Position numbers and translations under genes: made by a program. This document shows positions 1-5,361 of a DNA stretch of 9,674 bases, one piece after another. This DNA comes from JANNSW01 sp031431235 (GTDB lineage: Bacteria > Pseudomonadota > Alphaproteobacteria > Rhizobiales > Hyphomicrobiaceae): NCBI GenBank assembly GCA_031431235.1, contig JANPDA010000449.1, positions 1 through 9,674 on the forward strand, read 5' to 3'. The notes beneath the pieces were generated by a model. The model did not search any database. It was given only the letters and a program-made list of their open reading frames with translations, and was not told the origin of the DNA. Numbering within the stretch: position 1 is the first letter of the stretch; each line of letters starts with the position of its first letter.

Positions 1-1
1 C

Positions 2-127
2 TACAACGCCATGTCGAACAAGGCGACGAGCCGCAGCGTGCGGCCGGCCCATATCGTGCCGGACGACCGCGACGTGGTGGCGCTGACCGCGCTCCCCGCC
101 GATTGCCTCACGAGTGCGCGCGCATGA
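2..127 (+). CDS. C-terminal end of an unidentified protein (partial)
   Basis: An open frame enters from the left edge and ends at a TGA at 125-127, giving 41 residues with no start inside the window. Its stop overlaps the ATG of the racemase gene as ATGA, an arrangement typical of translationally coupled genes in one operon, and this is the main reason to take it as a real gene end. The tail has no motif I recognise: it begins YNAMSNKATSRSVRPAH and is rich in small and charged residues. In many alphaproteobacteria the gene before alr is the replicative helicase dnaB, but I see nothing DnaB-like here and do not assign it. Confidence 0.5.
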   Translation, partial: YNAMSNKATSRSVRPAHIVPDDRDVVALTALPADCLTSARA

Positions 128-1281
128 GCGGACGAGCTGCCGATCCCCGCCACCAGCTCGCCCGGCCCCTGTGGGCCGAGGTCGACCTCGGCGCGGTCAC
201 CCACAATCTCGAGCGATTGCGGGAGCGGGTCGGACGGGCCGTCAAGGTGATCGCGCCGGTCAAGGCGAACGCCTATGGGCACGGCATCGTGCCGGTGGCG
301 CGGCACCTGCAACAGCTCGGCGTCGATGGCCTCGCGACCGCCAATCTCGACGATGCGATTGCCGCGCGGCAGGCCGGCGTTACCATCCCGATCCTGATGT
401 ATGGCTCGCAGCTGCCTCGAGGCAACGGCCTGCTGCTCGAGCATGGCCTGACGCCGAGCGTCTATGATCGCGAAGGGCTCGAGGCCCTCGTCGCGCTCGC
501 AGCCGCATCCAGCCGGCGCATCAATGTGCATGTGAAGGTCGATGCCGGGCTGGGGCGGCTGGGCGTCAGGCTCGACGCGGCGGCGGCCTTTGCGCGCAAG
601 ATCGTGAGCGAGCCCGGGCTGCTGCTCGAAGGCATCTATACGCACATCCCGTTCGGCGACCCTGCGGGCGAAGCCTGGTCGCGCCGGCGTCTGGCGGCGT
701 TCGCCGAGGTCGTCGCGGCGATCGAGGCCGAGCACGGGATCCCCATACCCTATGCGCAAGGCGCCGCGAGCTCCGTGATCGCGAGGAGCTTCCCCGATCC
801 CCTCAACACCATCTCGCCGGGGCATCTGCTGTTCGGGCTGTTTCCGATCGGCGGCGGCCGGGCCGAGGAGCAGGGCTTACGCAAGGCGCTTGCCGCCGTC
901 CGATCACGCCTGATCCACCTGGGCGAACGGCGCAAGGGCGATGATCTCTACGGCGCAGGCGAAGGTGGCGCTGAGGCGAGTGGCAATGTCGGCACCATCC
1001 TGTTCGGCATGGACAACGGCTATCGTCCGGCGGCGGCCGGGCGTACGGCGCAGATGCTCTGCCGAGGCGTGCGCTGCCCGGTGCTCGCCGTCAGCGCGGA
1101 GTACACGGTGATCGATCTGGCGGGCGCGCCGGGAGCCCGGCTCGGCGACGCGGTGACGATCGTCGGCGCCGATGGCAATGAGGCAATTGCGGCCGAGGAC
1201 GTGGCCGCGCACCTGGGAGCGCCGAGCGCCGCCTATTGGATGGTCGGGCTGAAGTGCGTGCCGATCAGCTACCGGACCTGA
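124..1281 (+). CDS. alr: Alanine racemase family protein (PLP-dependent, divergent)
   Basis: The protein has 385 residues, close to the usual alanine racemase length, and belongs to the fold type III PLP racemases that interconvert L- and D-amino acids (D-Ala for peptidoglycan, or amino-acid catabolism). The N-terminal barrel carries the PLP-lysine motif PVKANAYGHG, with Lys47. Tyr276 in DLYGAG sits where the second catalytic base (the VGYG motif) is expected, followed by the PLP-phosphate region ILFGMDNGYRP and a GDAVTIVG strand of the C-terminal beta domain. Several positions deviate: MDNGY replaces the usual YADGY, SAEYTVIDL replaces the SMDxxxVDV type, and the end reads KCVPISYRT. Substrate specificity is therefore uncertain and a broader-specificity racemase is possible. 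I chose the ATG at 124 over the in-frame TTG at 103 because it makes the ATGA overlap with the upstream gene. Confidence 0.85.
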   Translation: MSGRAADPRHQLARPLWAEVDLGAVTHNLERLRERVGRAVKVIAPVKANAYGHGIVPVARHLQQLGVDGLATANLDDAIAARQAGVTIPILMYGSQLPRGNGLLLEHGLTPSVYDREGLEALVALAAASSRRINVHVKVDAGLGRLGVRLDAAAAFARKIVSEPGLLLEGIYTHIPFGDPAGEAWSRRRLAAFAEVVAAIEAEHGIPIPYAQGAASSVIARSFPDPLNTISPGHLLFGLFPIGGGRAEEQGLRKALAAVRSRLIHLGERRKGDDLYGAGEGGAEASGNVGTILFGMDNGYRPAAAGRTAQMLCRGVRCPVLAVSAEYTVIDLAGAPGARLGDAVTIVGADGNEAIAAEDVAAHLGAPSAAYWMVGLKCVPISYRT

Positions 1282-1466
1282 TGCCGCCCCGCGGAGCCGG
1301 TCAGAGATCGCGCTCGATCGTCCTGACGAACACGGCGAGCGTACAGCCGGTCTCGGAGCGCGAGTTGTGCTGCGTGCCTTGTTTCAGCAGCACGAAATCG
1401 CCAGCGCGGAACACCGTGCCGTCGTTCTCGATCAGCTCGCCCTCGACCACCAGGAACTGCTCGTGG

Positions 1467-1474
1467 CGAGTGTG
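1467..1474 (+). repeat. Left copy of 8-bp direct repeat (probable target-site duplication)
   Basis: CGAGTGTG here matches 1631-1638 exactly, and the bases on either side of the two copies differ. Either copy, but not both, is needed to rebuild the cupin codons for His-Thr-Arg, as expected for a duplication made on insertion. Confidence 0.75.
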
Positions 1475-1545
1475 GTGTCTCGCAATTGCCGCCCAGCGAT
1501 AGCAGACGGCTCGGAGGCGGCAATTGCGAGATAAACACCACACTC
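1468..1545. repeat. Long hairpin 1 of the insertion element
   Basis: Bases 1478-1493 pair perfectly with 1516-1531 (16 bp). After a 4-nt bulge (TAAA, 1532-1535), 1468-1477 pair perfectly with 1536-1545 (10 bp more). The loop is 22 nt. The outer 7 bp of the left arm are the direct-repeat copy itself, so the stem extends beyond the nominal element end. Confidence 0.85.
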
Positions 1546-1630
1546 AGCCGATAGACTTTCTCGTGCCCCTTTGTCCCGCAAATGCCGAAATCGCCAGCTG
1601 CAAGGTTGTCGGCTTTTGCGGGACGGGACA
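1475..1630. mobile_element. 156-bp MITE-like palindromic insertion element
   Basis: This segment interrupts the cupin gene and is flanked by the 8-bp direct repeat CGAGTGTG. Deleting the element plus one repeat copy restores the reading frame exactly. It encodes no protein of its own that I can support. It contains four copies of a unit close to GTCYCGCAAWWGCCG, in order forward (1477-1491), inverted (1518-1532), forward (1573-1587) and inverted (1610-1624), which fold as two consecutive hairpins. The outermost copies act as imperfect terminal inverted repeats (11 of 14 matching). One possible boundary assignment gives TG...CA ends, as in IS21-type elements, but the family is not identified. 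It is probably a non-autonomous element moved in trans by a transposase encoded elsewhere. Confidence 0.75.
1573..1624. repeat. Hairpin 2 of the insertion element
   Basis: Bases 1573-1588 pair with 1609-1624 at 15 of 16 positions around a 20-nt loop that contains CAGCTG. The right arm is followed by a partial second copy of its end, making GCGGGACGGGACA, so the TGTCCCG at 1572-1578 could alternatively pair with 1624-1630. Confidence 0.85.
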
Positions 1631-1638
1631 CGAGTGTG
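1631..1638 (+). repeat. Right copy of 8-bp direct repeat (probable target-site duplication)
   Basis: Second copy of CGAGTGTG. On the minus strand it reads CACACTCG, encoding the end of the cupin HEHTR motif just before the interruption. Confidence 0.75.
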
Positions 1639-1831
1639 CTCGTGGGCTTGCGTCACGGCGCCCGGCTCCATGCGGTAGACGTAGAGGCCCGCGCCCTCGG
1701 GAAACGTGTCGTCGAGTTGGATGAACCCCTGGCGCGGCAGGGCCTGGCCGTCGACGATGAAAGGCTTGAAGGCGGCCTTGTCGCGGATGTTGACGACGAT
1801 GCGGTCGGCGGGGCGGGTGGGGGTCATGATG

Positions 1832-2365
1832 CTACCCCTTGGCTTCGAAGGCTTGACCCTGGGTCCGTTCGACCTGCGCCGCGGCGGCGACATCGGGGGC
1901 GTGGGCGATGACGCGCAGATAGCTCTGCGTCGCCTTGTCAGGCTGGCAGCGGCCCTGCTCCCAATTCTGCACGGCATCGATGTCGAGGCCGAAGCGGATG
2001 GCGAACTGCTCCTGGGTGAGGCCGAGGCCCGAGCGCAATTGGCGAACGTCGACGATCGTGCTGCCCATTCGCAGTGCGATGAACCCGTTGCTCTTCAATT
2101 CTTCGATAAGGGTGTCGGCATTTTCCACGACGGGCACATGTGCAATAGCCTCGCCATCCGAGACCGCCGCCTCGATGGCTCGCTTGGCCTTCAGAAGACT
2201 CATCTGCCGCCGGACTAGAGCTCGGATCGCGAAGATGGTCTTGATAGCAGGCCAATCATGGCCTCGCCGAATGATCAGGTCGACGGGTGAACCGCATTGG
2301 ACGGGGGCGATGCCCGGGTCGTGCTCCAGTCGTGCGAATTCCTCCTTCAACGACGACTTCGTCAC
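1832..2365 (-). CDS. XRE-type HTH transcriptional regulator (antitoxin-like)
   Basis: The 177-aa protein has a C-terminal XRE/HigA-type helix-turn-helix at about residues 104-160 (VRQLRSGLGLTQEQFAIRF, then WEQGR at 135-139 and a PDKATQSYL helix). The N-terminal 100 residues contain no domain I can name; residues 56-67 (SLLKAKRAIEAA) look helical. Many proteins of this type are autoregulating antitoxins or small-operon repressors that bind DNA in the cytoplasm; that role is inferred here. The start is GTG at 2365, supported by a GGAAAGGA Shine-Dalgarno sequence 6-7 nt upstream. An ATG at residue 55 is an alternative with a weaker RBS. Its 5' end overlaps the upstream small ORF by 110 nt in another frame, and its stop lies 4 nt before the cupin start, so the three genes probably form one transcript. 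Confidence 0.85.
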   Translation of the reverse strand: MTKSSLKEEFARLEHDPGIAPVQCGSPVDLIIRRGHDWPAIKTIFAIRALVRRQMSLLKAKRAIEAAVSDGEAIAHVPVVENADTLIEELKSNGFIALRMGSTIVDVRQLRSGLGLTQEQFAIRFGLDIDAVQNWEQGRCQPDKATQSYLRVIAHAPDVAAAAQVERTQGQAFEAKG

Positions 2366-2567
2366 AATCGATCCTTTCCAGAACAGCGCGTGCCATCACA
2401 CGGAGATTATGCATTCCGACGGCGTTTCGCGTCGCACCGTGCATATGGGCCTCGCGCACCGTCAATCGGCGCCCGGCGAGCTCTACGACTCCCATGATGT
2501 GAACGCGGCCCGCTGGCGTATCGATGCGAACCGTCAGGACGCTTCCTTCACACAGGTCATCTGCCAA
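2256..2567 (-). CDS. Small hypothetical protein upstream of the XRE regulator (possible toxin partner)
   Basis: This 103-aa frame has a protein-like composition: alternating strands (LTVRIDTPAGRVHIMGVVEL), a helical stretch ending LRVMARAVLERIDCDEV, and a basic, Pro/Gly-rich end (TTGARPGHRPRPMRFTR). I do not recognise the family. Its place directly before an XRE regulator, overlapping it, is that of a toxin in toxin-antitoxin pairs, but no catalytic motif is identified, so this is only a positional suggestion. The start is a problem: the only in-frame initiator after the upstream stop (2622-2624) is a TTG at 2567 with no clear RBS, although coding-like residues (ADVTRIQ) extend before it. The 110-nt overlap with the regulator is unusually long. 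It may be an N-terminally damaged gene, or one with a non-standard start. Confidence 0.5.
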   Translation of the reverse strand: MADDLCEGSVLTVRIDTPAGRVHIMGVVELAGRRLTVREAHMHGATRNAVGMHNLRVMARAVLERIDCDEVVVEGGIRTTGARPGHRPRPMRFTRRPDHSARP

Positions 2568-2625
2568 CTGGATACGTGTAACATCAGCGGCTGACCATAG
2601 CTTCTGAGCACCATGATCCCCTTAC

Positions 2626-2654
2626 TTGATACGCTTTGAGCGTACTGGAATCAA
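2626..2654 (-). promoter_or_regulatory. Predicted sigma70-like promoter with palindromic operator for the small ORF-XRE-cupin operon
   Basis: On the minus strand TTGATT (2654-2649) is followed after exactly 17 bp by TATCAA (2631-2626), acceptable -35 and -10 boxes (4 of 6 each). The spacer contains a perfect inverted repeat, TACGCT-TTG-AGCGTA on the plus strand (2630-2644), touching the -10 box. This is a typical position for a repressor of the downstream operon, plausibly the XRE protein. Transcription would start near 2616-2619, about 50 nt before the TTG of the small ORF. Confidence 0.5.
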
Positions 2655-2700
2655 TCGTGAAGCGGTGGGACCGTTTCAAGTACCACCAGACGGGACGTTT

Positions 2701-5136
2701 TTACCCCCGCATCCTCCGCGCCTCCGGGTCGACCAACGGCTCGAGCTGCAGCCTCGCGGGCCGGCGCTCGCCGAGGATCTCGACCTCCCAACTGGCCTTG
2801 TCGGCGCCGTTCTGAAGCGTTTCCGTCGGCACGTAGCCGATCGCGAGGGAGCAATCCGCGAAGTGGCAGTAGCCCCCCGACGTGATCCAGCCGACCACCT
2901 TGCCGTCCTTCCAGACGGCCTCGTCGCCGATGGCGTCGGCATCGGTCGTCTCGACCACGAAGGAGACGCGGCTGCGCTTGGGGCCGTCCTGCTTCTCCTT
3001 GGCCGCGCCGTCGCGCCCGATGAAATCATTCTTCCCGAGGTCGACGAAGCGGCCCATGTCGGCTTCGAACGGGCCATAGATGGGGCGGAACTCGCGCGCC
3101 CAGGTGCCGAAATTCTTCTCACGCGCCAACGACAGTAGCGCGCGGCTGCCGAACGGCTTGATGCCGAGCTCCTGGCCCGCCGCCCACAGTGCCTCGAACA
3201 GCGCCACGTGGAACTCCGGCTTCACCCACATCTCGAAGCCGAGATCGCCGGTGAAAGAGATCCGCCCGACCATCGCCGGCACCATGCCGATCTCCATCCG
3301 CGGCCGGAAGTCCATGAACTTGAAGGCCTTGGCCGAGATGTCCGCGTCGGTGAGCTTGGCGAGCAACTCGCGCGCGCGCGGCCCCGCGATCGAGAGACCC
3401 GACAGCCCCTGGCCGTGCGCCACGACCTCGACCGAGCCGTCACCCGGCAGGTGCTGCTCGAACCAGCGCATGTGATACTTCTCGGCCGCCCCCGAGCCGA
3501 AGATGAAGAAGCGCTCGGGACCGGCCTTGGCGAGCGTGAAGTCGCCGATCAGCTTGCCGGCCTTGTTCAGCATGGGCGTCAGCACCATGCGTCCCTCCTT
3601 CGGCACCTTGTTCGCCAGCAGGTGCGAGAGCCAGGTCTCGGCATTGGCGCCGGTGATCTCGTACTTGGCGAAGGTCGAGGTCTCGGAGATGCCGACGGCG
3701 TTCCTGACCGCCTTCACCTCGGCCTTTACATGCGCGAAGTCGGTCGAGCGGTGGAAGGAGAACTCGTCCTTCAGGCCCTTCGGGGCAAACCACAGGGGTG
3801 CTTCCAGCCCCCAGGCGTCGCCCATGATGGCGCCGAGCTCGAGCCATTTGTGGTACATCGGCGTCGTGCGCAAGGGCCGCGCCGCCGGCAGCTCCTCGTT
3901 GGGAAAGCGCACGCGGAAGCGGCGGCCGTAGTTCTCGCGCACCTTGACGTTGGTGTAGGTGCGGGTCGCCCAGTCGCCGAAGCGGGCGACGTCCATCGCC
4001 CAGACGTCCATGCCCGGATCGCCCTCGACCATCCAGTTGGACAGCGCGAGACCGACGCCGCCCGCCTGACTGAACCCGGCCATCACGCCGCACGCGACCC
4101 AGTAATTCTTCAAGCCGCGGATCGGACCGACGAGGGGGTTGCCGTCGGGGGCGAAGGTGAAGGGGCCGTTGATGATCTTCTTGATGCCGGCCTTCTGGAA
4201 CGCGGGGAAATGCCTGAAGCCGACCTCGAGGTTCTCCGCCATCCGGTCCATGTCGTCGGGCAACAGCGTCGGGCCGAAGTCCCAGGGTGTATCCTTGGGC
4301 GACCACGGGATGCCATGCTTCTCGTAAGTCCCGAGCAACATGCCGCCGCGCTCCTGGCGCATGTAGATCTCGCCGTCGAAATCGACCGCGTGCAGCACCA
4401 TCTTGCCCGTCGCCCTGTTGATCTCGGCGACCTCGGGCATGTCCTCGGTGATCAGGTACTGGTGCTCCATGGCGAGCACGGGCAGCTCGATGCCGACCAT
4501 GCGGCCGACCTCGCGCGCCCACAGCCCGCCGGCATTGACGATGTGCTGGGCGTGGATGTTGCCCTGGTCGGTGATGACGTCCCAGCTGCCGTCGGGACGG
4601 GCCTTCGTGTCCATCACGCGGGTGCGCACATGGACCTCGGCCCCGCCCTTCTTGGCCGAGCCCGCATAGGCGTGCGTCGTGCCGTAGGGATCGACGTGGC
4701 CCTGGATCGGATCGTACATGGCGCCGACGAACTGGCGTTTGTCGATGAGGGGCAGCAGCTTCTCGGCCTCCTCGAGCGAGACCAGCTCGACCTGCATGCC
4801 GAGATAGCGGCCCTTGGAGTGGACGCTTTTCAGCCATTCCCAGCGAGCGGGCGTCGCCGCCAGCATCAGGCCTTCGGTCATGTGCAGGCCGACCGACTGG
4901 CCGGAGATCTCCTCGATCTCCTTGTAGAGGTTGATCGTGTACTGCTGCAGCTTGGCGACGTTGGGATCGCCGTTGACGGTATGCATGCCGCCGGCCGCGT
5001 GCCAGGTGGAGCCCGAGGTGAGCTCGAGCCGCTCGAGCAGCATCACATCGCGCCAGCCCATCTTGGTCAGGTGATAGAGCACGCTCGCGCCGACGATACC
5101 GCCGCCGATCACGACGACCTGGGCATGGGATTTCAT
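2701..5136 (-). CDS. FAD-dependent dimethylglycine/sarcosine dehydrogenase-type protein (GcvT fusion)
   Basis: This 811-aa flavoenzyme has the layout of dimethylglycine/sarcosine dehydrogenases, which oxidatively N-demethylate methylated glycines and pass the one-carbon unit to tetrahydrofolate. The N-terminal DAO-type FAD domain starts with the Rossmann motif VVVIGGGIVGAS (about residues 7-18), and SGSTWHAAGG (41-50) contains His46, equivalent to the covalent FAD-attachment histidine of the family. A short central FAO_M-type segment (about 390-445) precedes a GcvT-like aminomethyltransferase domain (about 448-700, with FTGDLGFEMWV) and a C-terminal GcvT barrel (about 715-800, with SGGYCHFADCSLAIGYV). 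The exact substrate (dimethylglycine, sarcosine or another N-methyl amine) cannot be told from sequence. The ATG at 5136 has a GGGAG RBS 6 nt upstream. There is no signal peptide, so it is cytoplasmic. It is divergent from the amidohydrolase gene. Confidence 0.9.
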   Translation of the reverse strand: MKSHAQVVVIGGGIVGASVLYHLTKMGWRDVMLLERLELTSGSTWHAAGGMHTVNGDPNVAKLQQYTINLYKEIEEISGQSVGLHMTEGLMLAATPARWEWLKSVHSKGRYLGMQVELVSLEEAEKLLPLIDKRQFVGAMYDPIQGHVDPYGTTHAYAGSAKKGGAEVHVRTRVMDTKARPDGSWDVITDQGNIHAQHIVNAGGLWAREVGRMVGIELPVLAMEHQYLITEDMPEVAEINRATGKMVLHAVDFDGEIYMRQERGGMLLGTYEKHGIPWSPKDTPWDFGPTLLPDDMDRMAENLEVGFRHFPAFQKAGIKKIINGPFTFAPDGNPLVGPIRGLKNYWVACGVMAGFSQAGGVGLALSNWMVEGDPGMDVWAMDVARFGDWATRTYTNVKVRENYGRRFRVRFPNEELPAARPLRTTPMYHKWLELGAIMGDAWGLEAPLWFAPKGLKDEFSFHRSTDFAHVKAEVKAVRNAVGISETSTFAKYEITGANAETWLSHLLANKVPKEGRMVLTPMLNKAGKLIGDFTLAKAGPERFFIFGSGAAEKYHMRWFEQHLPGDGSVEVVAHGQGLSGLSIAGPRARELLAKLTDADISAKAFKFMDFRPRMEIGMVPAMVGRISFTGDLGFEMWVKPEFHVALFEALWAAGQELGIKPFGSRALLSLAREKNFGTWAREFRPIYGPFEADMGRFVDLGKNDFIGRDGAAKEKQDGPKRSRVSFVVETTDADAIGDEAVWKDGKVVGWITSGGYCHFADCSLAIGYVPTETLQNGADKASWEVEILGERRPARLQLEPLVDPEARRMRG

Positions 5137-5169
5137 GAGCGTCTCCCGGATTGACTGGGTGGCCGACGC

Positions 5170-5209
5170 AATTGGTCCGAATTGGTTTCAACCGGGCCCA
5201 ATTGGTTCA
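5170..5209. promoter_or_regulatory. Four 10-bp-phased AATTGGT boxes, probable operator
   Basis: AATTGGT occurs at 5170, 5180 and 5200, and the 5190 slot holds a degenerate AACCGGG. The period is exactly 10 bp, so the boxes face the same side of the helix. They lie 34-73 bp upstream of the dehydrogenase ATG and about 150 bp upstream of the amidohydrolase ATG, within their 225-bp divergent spacer. This fits a binding site for a dimeric or oligomeric regulator, most likely of the dehydrogenase gene. The regulator is not encoded in the window. No convincing -35/-10 pair could be assigned to either gene. Confidence 0.5.
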
Positions 5210-5361
5210 ATGCAGAGGGTTAAGGGACCGGGGCGGGGGCGTCAATGGGCGGCGAGCGAAGCATCCGCGCTTGGCTCATGGGCCGCCATGCAGCTCCCCG
5301 CTTCCATTGAGCCCCGGTTCCTCGCTAGCATGGGCGCCACCAGCACCAGTGGAGCACCGCC

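Larger units (their letters stand above)
1301..1827 (-). pseudogene. Small cupin-domain protein, disrupted by a 164-bp insertion
   Basis: Read from the ATG at 1827, the first half ends in GAVTQAHEHTR and the second half, in another frame, starts HEQFLVVEGELIENDGT and ends TIERDL. Joining them after removal of 1467-1630 gives a 120-aa protein with a perfect cupin motif 1, G-x5-HxH-x3-E-x6-G, followed by a motif-2-like strand (FRAGDFVLLKQGTQHN). Single-domain cupins of this size bind a metal or small ligand; the role here is unknown. The insertion is 164 nt, not a multiple of three, so it frameshifts the gene. It separates the two HxH histidines from the glutamate, so the product cannot form the metal site. 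The intact gene started 4 nt after the XRE regulator's stop, with an AAGGGG-type RBS, so it was the last gene of that operon. It converges on the racemase gene with an 18-19 nt gap. Confidence 0.88.

Noticed and set aside
1475..1630. CRISPR-like or REP/BIME interpretation of the repeated 15-bp units
   Set aside because: Only four units in alternating orientation with unequal spacing, located inside a gene and flanked by a direct duplication; this fits an inserted element better than an array or an intergenic REP pair.
2655..2700. Possible terminator after the dehydrogenase stop
   Set aside because: Only a weak stem (a GGTGG/CCACC pairing with a mismatch and wobble) and no T-tract; not enough to call.
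3208..5154. A 648-codon open frame antisense to the dehydrogenase gene
   Set aside because: Its protein has an Arg/His/Asp/Val-rich composition typical of the mirror of GC3-biased codons, with no motifs. The minus-strand gene has full family motifs.
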